Origin: Elusimicrobiota bacterium
GTDB lineage: Bacteria; Elusimicrobiota; Elusimicrobia; JACQPE01
Direction of reading: 5' to 3'
Length of the DNA: 64,000 nucleotides
Assembly (NCBI GenBank): GCA_016180815.1
Contig: JACPAN010000015.1
Location: 156,807-220,806 of the forward strand
Under the pieces are notes generated by a model, which made no database searches, was not told the origin of the DNA, and saw only the letters and a list, made by a program, of their open reading frames with translations. The position numbers and the translations under genes are program-made. Positions 16,202 to 23,967 of the stretch are shown here, piece by piece. Within the stretch, counting starts at the first letter, position 1. Each line of letters starts with the position of its first letter.

Positions 16202-16873
16202 ATGGGGAAAATTTTAGAGCGCCAGGGCTACCATTTATTGGGGTATCTCCTGTTGGGGAGCATCCTTTACTGGGCTGTTTTGCAGAACCCCGAATCCCAC
16301 GGCCGGGCCTTGAGCCTGTCCACTTCCGGCTTGGCCGCTTTATCCTGGATTTTGGCCGGTATTTTTCAATTCGGCAGCGCCATTATTTGGCGTCTGGAGC
16401 TTCACCGCGGCTACGTCCATCGGACCATGGGCGGCACGGGGTTTCCGTTGTTTCGCTTCTTCTTCGCCGTTATCATCATCACGCGCATGCTGCTCGTGAT
16501 CCCTATCTCAAAGACTTCGGCGGGGACGTTGCCCATTCCCCCGGCTTTGTTTTGGATTCTTATCCTTGCTCCTCTGCCGTTGATCATTTGGGCCTGCGTT
16601 TCCGTTTTGCTTTATTTTGGGTTTATCCGCGCCACGGGCGCCGATCACTTCGACCCCGCCTATAAGAAACGGGGCTTGGAGACCAGAGGAATTTTTAAAT
16701 ACATCAGAAACCCCATGTACGCGGTGATTCTTCTGCTGCTTTATCATCCCGGTTTGTATTTTCAAAGTTTCCTGGGCTTGGTCGCTGCGGCCTGTCACCA
16801 CGCTTTTGTCTGGTGCCATTATTTTTGCACGGAAAAACCGGACATGAAGAAGATTTACGGAGACAAATTTTAG
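16202..16873 (+). CDS. Isoprenylcysteine carboxyl methyltransferase-like membrane protein
   Basis: This 223-residue protein has about five transmembrane segments. The C-terminal signature ETRGIFKYIRNPMYAVILLLL ... CTEKPDMKKIYGDKF matches the (P)xxYxRHPxY ... E...L...G..Y pattern of the ICMT/phospholipid N-methyltransferase superfamily. Bacterial members are mostly uncharacterised and probably methylate lipids or small molecules at the membrane. It is downstream of top6A in the same direction, but I see no functional link. Confidence 0.75.
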   Translation: MGKILERQGYHLLGYLLLGSILYWAVLQNPESHGRALSLSTSGLAALSWILAGIFQFGSAIIWRLELHRGYVHRTMGGTGFPLFRFFFAVIIITRMLLVIPISKTSAGTLPIPPALFWILILAPLPLIIWACVSVLLYFGFIRATGADHFDPAYKKRGLETRGIFKYIRNPMYAVILLLLYHPGLYFQSFLGLVAAACHHAFVWCHYFCTEKPDMKKIYGDKF

Positions 16874-16924
16874 CCGGCATTCCTAAAAAATGAGTTGAAC
16901 AAGACTGGATTTTTAATGAATTAT

Positions 16925-16948
16925 ATGGTATATATCTATATATACCAT
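16925..16948. promoter_or_regulatory. 24-bp palindrome overlapping the start of the nucleotidyltransferase gene
   Basis: ATGGTATATAT and ATATATACCAT are perfect 11-bp inverted arms around CT. The right arm contains the first two bases of the ATG at 16947. A protein bound here would block transcription or translation. The ribbon-helix-helix protein encoded by the second gene is the obvious candidate. Confidence 0.65.
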
Positions 16949-17414
16949 GATAATTTTCAAAGTCGCGGACATTTTTGAGAAAAAAAGCTTGGACTATGCC
17001 ATTGTTGGAGGATTTGCCGTGGCCCTTCACGGCGCCGTTCGGGGAACCGTGGATTTGGATCTGGTTTTAAAACTTTCCCGGGAAAGTTTTATCTTGGCTG
17101 AGGAAGCGCTTAACAGCATCGGCCTTGTTTCGCGCCTGCCCGTTAAGGCCGGACAGGTTTTTGATTTCAGGCAGGAATATATTCAAAACAAAAACCTGAT
17201 TGCCTGGAGTTTCCACAACCCGGATCATCCCGTAGAAATCGTGGATATTATCCTGACGCATGATTTGGCCAAGCTCAAGACCAAAAAAATCAAAACCGGG
17301 GGTCGCAGCCTTCCGGTTATTGCCATCGAAGATTTGATCGCCATGAAGGAGCTCTCCGGCAGACCCCAAGACAAATCCGATGCCGAGGCCTTAAGGAAGC
17401 TCAACCATGAATAA
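16947..17414 (+). CDS. Nucleotidyltransferase-fold protein, putative toxin-antitoxin partner
   Basis: This 155-residue protein has YAIVGGFAVALHGAVRGTVDLDLVLKLS (about 17-44), the GG(x)AxxxHG..R.T.DxD pattern of minimal/AbiEii-like nucleotidyltransferases. A later acidic patch is HPVEIVDII, with IEDLIAMKELSGRPQDKSDAEALRKL towards the end. Such proteins occur as toxins or antitoxins that modify tRNA or partner proteins by nucleotidylation. It overlaps the next gene by 8 bp, and a long palindrome covers its start, as expected for an autoregulated module. Confidence 0.75.
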   Translation: MIIFKVADIFEKKSLDYAIVGGFAVALHGAVRGTVDLDLVLKLSRESFILAEEALNSIGLVSRLPVKAGQVFDFRQEYIQNKNLIAWSFHNPDHPVEIVDIILTHDLAKLKTKKIKTGGRSLPVIAIEDLIAMKELSGRPQDKSDAEALRKLNHE

Positions 17415-17664
17415 GGCGGTTCAGTATTTCAGCGATGAGTATTTGGAGCAATGCCGCAAGCTCACGCCTGAGCAAATCCTGGAGTTCCTTGAAGATTTCC
17501 GCGCTTTGAACGCGCCCGGCGCCAAAAGCAAAAGCCGCTTAATCAGCATGAAAGTCCCGGAGAATCTTTTAAGCGCCTTCAAGACCAAATCCGCTTTAGC
17601 CGGCATTCCCTATCAAGCGCAAATCAAACGCTTGATGCGCCGGTGGGCTCTGGGCGAGCCCTAA
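17407..17664 (+). CDS. Ribbon-helix-helix-type protein, putative antitoxin
   Basis: This 85-residue protein has KSRLISMKVPENLLSAFKTKSALAGIPYQAQIKRLMRRWAL near the C-terminus, a strand-helix-helix pattern like BrnA/CopG-type DNA-binding antitoxins. The N-terminal helix (SDEYLEQCRKLTPEQILEFLEDF) would be the partner-binding part. It overlaps the nucleotidyltransferase gene and is likely its regulator, acting at the palindrome 16925-16948. This is inference from fold and position. Confidence 0.65.
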   Translation: MNKAVQYFSDEYLEQCRKLTPEQILEFLEDFRALNAPGAKSKSRLISMKVPENLLSAFKTKSALAGIPYQAQIKRLMRRWALGEP

Positions 17665-17673
17665 AAACCGCCG

Positions 17674-18588
17674 ATGCTTTCTTTTTTTTTCTGGGCTCTT
17701 TTTCTATCTGTATTAACTCCTTGGGTTTCCGCGCCCTTCGCTTTATTTTTAGGCATTTGTTTCGCGCTTATTTTTAACCGGCGGCATTCTGCTTCGCTAA
17801 AGAGCGCAACGAAAATTTTGCTTCAAGCCAGCGTCGTGGGCCTGGGATTCGGCATGAATTTGGGGCGGCTCATCGAAGCGGGAGTAAGCGGATTTGTTTA
17901 TACGGCAGGGGGTCTGGTTTTTGCCATGGCCGCCGGCCTTTTTCTGGGACGACGGCTCGGCGTGCCGGGCAAAACCGCGTATTTGATTTCTTCGGGAACC
18001 GCGATTTGCGGAGGCAGCGCCATCGCGGCCGTGGGGCCCATCATTGGCGCGGATTCCGAGGAAATGTCGGTTTCCCTAGGCACGGTTTTTATCCTCAATT
18101 CCGCGGCGCTTTTTATTTTCCCCCTGGTCGGCGCCGCCTTAAATTTAACGCAGGAGCAATTCGGGCTCTGGGCGGCTTTGGCTATTCACGACACCAGTTC
18201 CGTTGTCGGCGCCGTCTCCAAATACGGGGCCGGGGCCTTGGCTGTGGGAACTACGGTTAAATTAGCGCGCGCTTTGTGGATTGTGCCCATGTCTTTGGCC
18301 ACCGCGGCTTTTTACCGTTCCAAAGCCGTGATTGTCTGGCCCTGGTTTATTCTGTTTTTCGTGATCGCGGCCGTGTTGAACACCTATTTCCCATTGCCGG
18401 GCGGCGTTTACGCCGGTATCGCTTTGACCGGGAAAGCCGGGCTTAAAGGCACGCTGTTTTTAATCGGCAGCGGGATGTCCCTGTCCGCCGTCAAAAAAGT
18501 GGGCCCACGTCCTTTTCTTCATAGTCTTATCTTATGGGCCGTTGTTTCTTTAATATCGTTGGCGTTGATTATGGGCGGGTCGATCTGA
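17674..18588 (+). CDS. YeiH family putative sulfate exporter
   Basis: This 304-residue membrane protein has about ten transmembrane helices. Family motifs include LLQASVVGLGFGMNL, SSGTAICGGSAIAAVGPII and ALAIHDTSSVVGAVSKYG, all strongly conserved in YeiH/UPF0324 proteins. These are annotated as sulfate exporters, but direct transport data are limited. It starts 9 bp after the antitoxin-like gene in the same direction, although it is unlikely to be part of that module. Confidence 0.9.
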   Translation: MLSFFFWALFLSVLTPWVSAPFALFLGICFALIFNRRHSASLKSATKILLQASVVGLGFGMNLGRLIEAGVSGFVYTAGGLVFAMAAGLFLGRRLGVPGKTAYLISSGTAICGGSAIAAVGPIIGADSEEMSVSLGTVFILNSAALFIFPLVGAALNLTQEQFGLWAALAIHDTSSVVGAVSKYGAGALAVGTTVKLARALWIVPMSLATAAFYRSKAVIVWPWFILFFVIAAVLNTYFPLPGGVYAGIALTGKAGLKGTLFLIGSGMSLSAVKKVGPRPFLHSLILWAVVSLISLALIMGGSI

Positions 18589-18665
18589 GCAAGTTGATAT
18601 ATTTGTTGCTATGGCAGCGGGCGGATATTTTTTTATGAATTTTGAAGCGCAGGGAATTTGCGTCC

Positions 18666-19436
18666 ATGACTGAACGGCCCGGACATGCTCACGAGGACGG
18701 CCCTCTTGAGCACTCCCATCACCCCGATGCGATCCGCGCCCGGTTGTCGGACGGACCACGGCGCAGTTATTTAAAAGATTTCGTCTTCGGGGCTATCGAC
18801 GGCGCCGTCACCACGTTCGCCGTGGTGGCCGGTGTGCAGGGCGCCGGGTTGTCGGACCGAGTGGTGCTGATTTTAGGCATCGCTAATTTGGCCGCGGACG
18901 GATTCAGCATGGCGGTCGGCAATTTTTTGGGCTGCCGTTCCGAACTCCAGCAAATCGAACGCGCGCGGCGGATGGAAGAACGCCATGTCGAAAGGGACCC
19001 GGCGGGCGAGCGCGAGGAGATCCGGCAGATTTACGCGGTCAAGGGTTTTGATGGGGACATCCTCGACCGGATCGTGACGCATATCACTGGGACCAAAAAA
19101 CTTTGGGTTGACACCATGCTGCGCGAGGAATTGGGTTTAGACATTGCGCCGCGCAACCCGGTGCGCGCCGGGGGCTCCACGTTCCTGGCTTTCGTGGGCG
19201 TGGGTCTGATCCCTCTCCTTGCGTTTATTGCCCGCTACCTCTGGCCGGATTTGGCGGACAACGCTTTCGCTTGGAGCGCATCGCTCACGGCCGCGGCTTT
19301 TTTTTGGGTCGGCGCCCTTAAGGGCCGGATTGTCGACCAATCCTGGTGGGTTTCCGGTTTGGAAACCCTTTTGGTCGGCAGCTTGGCGGCCACGGTCGCT
19401 TATTTGGCCGGGTTTTTTCTGCGCGGCTTGGCGTAA
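18666..19436 (+). CDS. VIT1/CCC1 family metal transporter
   Basis: I choose ATG 18666 over a TTG at 18642. The 256-residue protein begins with a His-rich tail (HAHEDGPLEHSHHPD), then DFVFGAIDGAVTTFAVVAGVQGAGL, ILGIANLAADGFSMAVGNFLG and three further helices at the C-terminus. This is the vacuolar iron transporter/CCC1 family, which moves Fe(II) or Mn(II) out of the cytosol. A charged helical insertion (about residues 95-160, with EREEIRQIYAVKGFDGDIL) resembles the cytoplasmic metal-binding region of VIT1. Confidence 0.88.
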   Translation: MTERPGHAHEDGPLEHSHHPDAIRARLSDGPRRSYLKDFVFGAIDGAVTTFAVVAGVQGAGLSDRVVLILGIANLAADGFSMAVGNFLGCRSELQQIERARRMEERHVERDPAGEREEIRQIYAVKGFDGDILDRIVTHITGTKKLWVDTMLREELGLDIAPRNPVRAGGSTFLAFVGVGLIPLLAFIARYLWPDLADNAFAWSASLTAAAFFWVGALKGRIVDQSWWVSGLETLLVGSLAATVAYLAGFFLRGLA

Positions 19437-19536
19437 GTTGGGCTAAGAACTGTTGCGAAAAATCCTGACCGGCAGACTCAGATGCGTGCATTCGAAAAAA
19501 TGGCGGGATACCCCCAAATCTTACCCGGAAATACCC

Positions 19537-19566
19537 TTGACAATACAACTAATTAGTTGTATTAAT
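19537..19566 (+). promoter_or_regulatory. Promoter with 22-bp operator palindrome for the higBA-like operon
   Basis: TTGACA (19537-19542) and TATTAA (19560-19565) are 17 bp apart. Between and overlapping them lies a perfect 22-bp palindrome, 19542-19563, with arms AATACAACTAA and TTAGTTGTATT. A protein bound there would cover the whole core promoter. Autorepression by the downstream XRE-type antitoxin is the natural explanation. Confidence 0.8.
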
Positions 19567-19579
19567 ATACAGGAGACCT

Positions 19580-19933
19580 GTGTACGAGCTAATTTTTTAC
19601 ACAACGGCTGACGACCAGTCTCCCGTAGACGAATTTTTGGACTCCCTGGTCCGAAAGCCAAGGGCAAAAATTTTCAAATTTATGGAATATCTAAAAGTTC
19701 AAGGTCCCGATCTCCCTAGGCCTTATGCCGACACTCTGCGGGGTAAGGTGCGGGAGCTTAGGGTGCCCTATGGCAAATTGCATTACAGGCTTTTGTATTT
19801 CTTTCAAGGAAAACGAATCGTATTAACCTCTGGATTCTTAAAGAAGACTTCGGGGGTGCCGGAAGAGGAAATTGTTCGATCCGAAAGGCGGATGGCCGAC
19901 TGGCTAAGCCGCCATCCGGAAGGAGGCGCGTAA
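19580..19933 (+). CDS. HigB/RelE-type toxin (phage Gp49-like family)
   Basis: This 117-residue protein starts at GTG 19580 after AGGAGA. The pattern ELIFYTTADDQSPVDEFLDSLVRKPRAKIFKFMEYLKVQGPDLPRPYADTLRGKVRELRVPYGKLHYRLLYFFQGKRIVLTSGFLKK is typical of the Gp49/HigB branch of RelE-like ribosome-dependent mRNA interferases (PF05973). The basic residues and the RLLYFF strand match the active-site region. The next gene starts 2 bp later and encodes the XRE partner. Confidence 0.88.
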   Translation: MYELIFYTTADDQSPVDEFLDSLVRKPRAKIFKFMEYLKVQGPDLPRPYADTLRGKVRELRVPYGKLHYRLLYFFQGKRIVLTSGFLKKTSGVPEEEIVRSERRMADWLSRHPEGGA

Positions 19934-19935
19934 GA

Positions 19936-20223
19936 ATGGCACATAAAATTCGTCGTTTTGAGGATAGGCTCCGAGAGGAGCTAAAAGACCCGGAATTCAA
20001 AAAACATTACGAGGCCTATGATCTGCCGGTGCGCCTGGCCATGCAGATTGCCCAAATCAGGCAGCGCAAAAAGATGACCCAAGCCCAATTAGCCAAAAAA
20101 ATTGGCGTTCGCCAGCAATTCGTGGCGCGTTTAGAAAATTCTTACGAAACCGTGCCCAGCTTGCGCACTCTTCAGAAAGTGGCGGATGCCCTAGATAGGC
20201 ACCTTTACGTTGATTTTCGGTAG
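19936..20223 (+). CDS. XRE-type antitoxin (HigA-like)
   Basis: This 95-residue protein has an N-terminal helix (FEDRLREELKDPEFKKHYEAYDLP) and an HTH (LAMQIAQIRQRKKMTQAQLAKKIGVRQQFVARLENSYETVPSLRTLQKVADAL) of the XRE family. It neutralises the toxin encoded just upstream and probably represses the operon at the 22-bp palindrome. Toxin-first order is characteristic of higBA. Confidence 0.88.
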   Translation: MAHKIRRFEDRLREELKDPEFKKHYEAYDLPVRLAMQIAQIRQRKKMTQAQLAKKIGVRQQFVARLENSYETVPSLRTLQKVADALDRHLYVDFR

Positions 20224-20224
20224 C

Positions 20225-20452
20225 ATGAAAACCAAAACCGTTGCAAAAAAATCAGCCGACAAATCGACCGGCGACATTGTCATTTTTGTTGAAAACGGCG
20301 CCGTGGTGGATGTAATCAGCAACAAGGAAGGCCTGCAGGCCATGATCGTTGATCACGATAGCGAAGGATCCGGGCCGCTCCGCTCGCGGTATTTTCAGCA
20401 AGTCTCCTATGACCCCAATAGCGTCGCTGACGCTATCTCCGGCGACGAGTAG
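20225..20452 (+). CDS. Small third protein of the higBA-like operon
   Basis: This 75-residue protein from ATG 20225 begins one base after the antitoxin stop. It has a short Lys-rich N-terminus, then GDIVIFVENGAVVDVISNKEGLQAMIVDHDSEGSG, a predicted alternating beta region, and an acidic end. Short proteins of this type sometimes follow toxin-antitoxin pairs, but I know no established role. The remnant gene on the other strand overlaps its last 20 bases. Confidence 0.6.
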   Translation: MKTKTVAKKSADKSTGDIVIFVENGAVVDVISNKEGLQAMIVDHDSEGSGPLRSRYFQQVSYDPNSVADAISGDE

Positions 20453-20671
20453 CGCGGGTTTTCTTTCCTTCTTTTTGACTTACCGCAATATAAGGGTAAA
20501 AGGACTGTTCATCGGCAACGCCCTTGCGCTCCACGAGCCAACGCCGGATTAAATCCCTGACCTCTCCGATCATTTCGATATCCCAATCGAGTTTTTGCTG
20601 GGACGGATTTATGCCGGGATGTTATATTTTTGGCAGTAAGCCTTAATTTTTTCTATCCATGATTCCGCCAT
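20433..20671 (-). pseudogene. Small frameshifted gene remnant
   Basis: From ATG 20671 the frame reads MAESWIEKIKAYCQKYNIPA and stops. The adjacent frame continues naturally as INPSQQKLDWDIEMIGE, RDLIRRWLVERKGVADEQS, FYPYIAVSQKEGKK and terminates at 20435. Restoring one G in the CCCGGC sequence near 20612 joins the two into about 78 residues. It is either a decayed gene or a base lost in the assembly. I do not recognise the family. Apart from this, the stretch 20453-20774 shows nothing else. Confidence 0.5.
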
Positions 20672-20774
20672 ACGCTAATTTCCTTTCAGGGTATCAGTTT
20701 TCCGCCAAATCGTCAAAAAGCGAGCGCCGGGCACCGGTAGATAAACATTTACTATGAGGTCGCATACGGCACAT

Positions 20775-21791
20775 TTATTTTTGAAACTTTATCGCCTCTT
20801 CTCCATTTCTAAATTCTCGTTGCCAATTATCCCAACGAAAAGAAAAAACAAAATTTCTGAACAGATTTAAGACCCATCGTCTATAATCTCGCATGGCCGA
20901 ATCATCCACCTTGTCCGGTTTGAATATGGCTTTCATTTCTATATCAATGGTGGACTCAGTAAATTCGCGGATGGCGTTCTTTTTCCAGCCAAGATTCATT
21001 GCCAACCTGGGACGCAGTACCGATGTCATCGGAGAAAAAACATTTATTGTTACATCCACGTACTCTGAGCGAAACTCAACGCTCGAATCGCCTATGATTA
21101 AAGAAGTGTGAGGTGGCAACGAAATTCCTTCGTTTTCGCCTGGTATGCCATAGTTCGCAAAAGGATTTTTATGAGCTTGAGCAAGAATTTCTCTCAACGA
21201 AACTTTTGTAGATTCTTGGATCGTAAAATTATCGGCTACTAAAGACCACCCTAGACCTTCCGGATAAGGAACGATTCTACTTCTCCAGTTGTGGTTATAT
21301 ATCCACGCTAACCAAGTGATAACGCCTCTTTGGATAAGAAAGACCTTGGTGCCCCCGTCCACTTCGAACATATCTGGTCGCTTTTTACCTCTAGAGTTAC
21401 CTTGAAAATATTGCTGCCAGAGTTCGTTCAAAAAGTAAAGATTGTTTGGGACTATAAAATTGCCGGTTTTCTTGTGTTGTATCAAGAAGGTGGAAAATTT
21501 TGCTACAAGAACATTTCTAGCGTAAACTGTATCAACCCCGATATTGGCTGAAGAAAAATTCATTATTGCCTCTATGGTTGCTTGAGATTTGATCAATTTT
21601 TTTTGCATCGATTCATTCTGAATGGTCACAACGATTCCCGCCAGCAACATCAATCCTGCAGCCGCCCATGAAATAAAGCGTTTCCAATTTTTCTTTTCTT
21701 TTTTCTTGACGTCTGGAAGGATGCCAATAGTATAAAGTGCACCCAAAGCCATAAAAATAAACGCCCAAAACATATATTTAAGTTTGGTCAA
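20775..21791 (-). CDS. Hypothetical membrane protein, AT-rich
   Basis: This 338-residue orphan has two N-terminal transmembrane segments (about residues 5-25 and 40-60), then a soluble domain of mixed alpha/beta character (SANIGVDTVYARNVLVAKFSTFLIQHKKTG, PPHTSLIIGDSSVEFRSEYVDVTINVFSP). Its DNA is clearly richer in A+T, and its codons differ from the flanking genes, so it may have been acquired with the nearby toxin-antitoxin region. It ends 5 bp after the dienelactone hydrolase start, on the same strand. No family recognised. Confidence 0.6.
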   Translation of the reverse strand: MTKLKYMFWAFIFMALGALYTIGILPDVKKKEKKNWKRFISWAAAGLMLLAGIVVTIQNESMQKKLIKSQATIEAIMNFSSANIGVDTVYARNVLVAKFSTFLIQHKKTGNFIVPNNLYFLNELWQQYFQGNSRGKKRPDMFEVDGGTKVFLIQRGVITWLAWIYNHNWRSRIVPYPEGLGWSLVADNFTIQESTKVSLREILAQAHKNPFANYGIPGENEGISLPPHTSLIIGDSSVEFRSEYVDVTINVFSPMTSVLRPRLAMNLGWKKNAIREFTESTIDIEMKAIFKPDKVDDSAMRDYRRWVLNLFRNFVFSFRWDNWQREFRNGEEAIKFQK

Positions 21792-21796
21792 TACGG

Positions 21797-22567
21797 TTAT
21801 TTAAAAATTTCCTCAAAGAAACTTTTCATGGCTTGCCAGGAGCGTTTGTCGGCTTTTTCATTATACGCGGCTCCTTTTGTCGGGTCGTTGCCGGCTTCGG
21901 GGACGGTGAAGCTGTGCACGGCTCCTCCATAGGCGGTCAACTGCCAGTCGGCTTTGGCGTTTCGCATTTCGTCTTTGAAGGCTTCGAGGTCTTGATTGAC
22001 ATGTTTGTCGTCAGCGCCGTGAAGGACAAGGACTTTGGCTTTGACCTGGCCGGGTTGGGCGGGCATGGGCGTGTCTAAGGCGCCGTGGAAGCTGGCCACG
22101 CCTTTTAAGGGGGCGCCGGCGCGGGCTAATTCCAAAACCGTGGTTCCGCCGAAGCAATAGCCGATGGCCGCGAGATTTGACGTGTCCACGTTTTTTTGTT
22201 TTTTGAGCACCTCTAAGCCCGAAAGGGCGCGTTCGCGCATTAATTTGCGGTCGCCTTTGTACATCCCCGCCAGTTTGGCGGCTTCCTGATGGTCCTTGGC
22301 AAAGATGCCCTTGCCGTACATGTCGATGGCAAAGGCGACATAGCCTAATTTGGCGAGCATTTCAGCCCTGCGGCGGACATAGTCGCCGTGACCTTTCCAT
22401 TCGTGGACAACAATGATGCCGGGGAGTTTGCTTTTTTTTGTGTCGTCGTAGGCCAGGTAGCCTTGCAACTCGGTTGTGCCGTGTTTGTAAGCGATCGTTT
22501 GGGTTTTGATTTCGGCATGGGCGATGGAAGAGGCGTTAATCATGAGAGCAAGGAAAATTTTAGTCAT
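21797..22567 (-). CDS. Dienelactone hydrolase family protein, exported
   Basis: This 256-residue alpha/beta-hydrolase begins with a signal peptide (MTKIFLALMINASSIAHA). The catalytic triad is visible: Cys138 in GYCFGG, Asp186 in LHGADDKH and His218 in GGAVHSF, with the spacing of dienelactone hydrolase (Cys/Asp/His). VVHEWKGHGDYVRRRAEMLA is the typical oxyanion-side region. Exported members act on unknown esters or lactones in the periplasm; the classical chlorocatechol role is unlikely here. Confidence 0.88.
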   Translation of the reverse strand: MTKIFLALMINASSIAHAEIKTQTIAYKHGTTELQGYLAYDDTKKSKLPGIIVVHEWKGHGDYVRRRAEMLAKLGYVAFAIDMYGKGIFAKDHQEAAKLAGMYKGDRKLMRERALSGLEVLKKQKNVDTSNLAAIGYCFGGTTVLELARAGAPLKGVASFHGALDTPMPAQPGQVKAKVLVLHGADDKHVNQDLEAFKDEMRNAKADWQLTAYGGAVHSFTVPEAGNDPTKGAAYNEKADKRSWQAMKSFFEEIFK

Positions 22568-22683
22568 TTTGCCCCCCCTTTTTTATTTTGAGAATTTTAT
22601 CTTTTTGGGCAAAAGCGTTGCGGGGCGCGGTCTTGAGCAATTGCTCAGGATTTGGGGCGTCGGGAAAAACTAAAATTATCGGG

Positions 22684-23964
22684 ATGCGTTTGATTTTTGC
22701 CGTTTTATTGGCGGCGTTGTCGGCAGGGTCGATTTCTGCTCAGCCGCTTGAGCCGGAACTGACGCCTGTGCCGGTCGACGCTCAGGGCGAGGCGGTTAGC
22801 AATAAAATTTTCCAGGAAATCGAGAAGGCCGAGGCCTTGTACGTCAAAGGCGCCAAGAAATTCCAGGAAGGGGATTACAAAAAAGCCAAGAGGGATATTC
22901 AGAAGTCCTTTAAAATTCTGTCCTCGCTGATGGTGGAGGAAGGGTTGGTGGGGACGTTGGGTTCGGATGTCGAGGCGTTGATCGGAAAAATAAAAAACGC
23001 GGAGATCGGGATGATGACGTCCACGGGCGCGGTTTCGGCCCTGGATGTGTCGCCGGAAGAGCTGGCCGAGGCCAAGCCCTTGGGCGCGAAGCCGGATGGC
23101 AACGGCCGGTATACGATTCGCATCGACCCGGAAAATGCGTTGACGCAGAGGTATTTGGCCTTGTACACCAAAAGCAAGAGGCGGCCTTTGGTACTTCAGG
23201 CCCTGGAGCGATCGGGCCGGTACAGGGATATGATTTTGAGGGAGCTGCAGAAAGCGGGATTGCCCAAGGAGTTGTTGTGGCTGGTGATGGTGGAGAGCGA
23301 ATTCAAGGCCAAGGGCTTATCCAGGGTCGGGGCCGGAGGGCTTTGGCAATTGATGCCGGCCACGGGCCGGAAGCTGGGGCTTAAAGTCAATTATTGGATC
23401 GATGAGCGTTATGATCCGGAGAAAGCGACCAGGGCCGCGCTGCAGTATTTGAAGGAGCTTTATCATTTGTTCGACGATTGGCATTTGGCGTTGGCCGCGT
23501 ATAACCGGGGGGAGCATGGGATCGGCAGGGATTTGGCCTTTTCCAAGTCCGTGGAATTCGATCAATTATCCATGCGCTCGGCTTTGCCCAAGGAAACCGA
23601 GGATTTTGTGCCGAAATTCATGGCCTGCGTGCTGATGGGCGATAATCCGGGGGATTATGATTTTGATCCCAAGTACGAAAACCCGGAGCCGTTTAATTAC
23701 CCGGAATTTGAATTGCGCATTCCCCGGGGAACGAAAGAGAAGTTTTTGGAGAAATTGGCCACGGTCAAAGATTGGAACCCCACGCGCGGGTTTGTGCGCT
23801 ATAAGGTGCGTTCAGGGGATATTTTGGGCGTGATTGCGCGGCGGCACCAAACAACGGTGCAGGCGATTATGAAGGACAATAAGATTAAGAATGTCCGGAT
23901 GCTGCGCCCGGGGCAGGTTTTAAATATACGGCCGGGGAAAGGGTACTTTTCTAAAGGGAAATAG
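22684..23964 (+). CDS. Membrane-bound lytic murein transglycosylase with LysM (MltD-like)
   Basis: I choose ATG 22684 because it opens a clean signal peptide (MRLIFAVLLAALSAGSISA). The 426-residue protein has a helical spacer (about 20-140), an SLT domain with catalytic Glu in WLVMVESEFKAKGLSRVGAGGLWQLMPATG and the ALAAYNRGEHGI motif, and a C-terminal LysM (YKVRSGDILGVIARRHQTTVQAI, PGQVLNIRPG). It cleaves peptidoglycan glycan strands to 1,6-anhydro ends. It is convergent with the zincin gene at 23968. Confidence 0.9.
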   Translation: MRLIFAVLLAALSAGSISAQPLEPELTPVPVDAQGEAVSNKIFQEIEKAEALYVKGAKKFQEGDYKKAKRDIQKSFKILSSLMVEEGLVGTLGSDVEALIGKIKNAEIGMMTSTGAVSALDVSPEELAEAKPLGAKPDGNGRYTIRIDPENALTQRYLALYTKSKRRPLVLQALERSGRYRDMILRELQKAGLPKELLWLVMVESEFKAKGLSRVGAGGLWQLMPATGRKLGLKVNYWIDERYDPEKATRAALQYLKELYHLFDDWHLALAAYNRGEHGIGRDLAFSKSVEFDQLSMRSALPKETEDFVPKFMACVLMGDNPGDYDFDPKYENPEPFNYPEFELRIPRGTKEKFLEKLATVKDWNPTRGFVRYKVRSGDILGVIARRHQTTVQAIMKDNKIKNVRMLRPGQVLNIRPGKGYFSKGK

Positions 23965-23967
23965 TTT

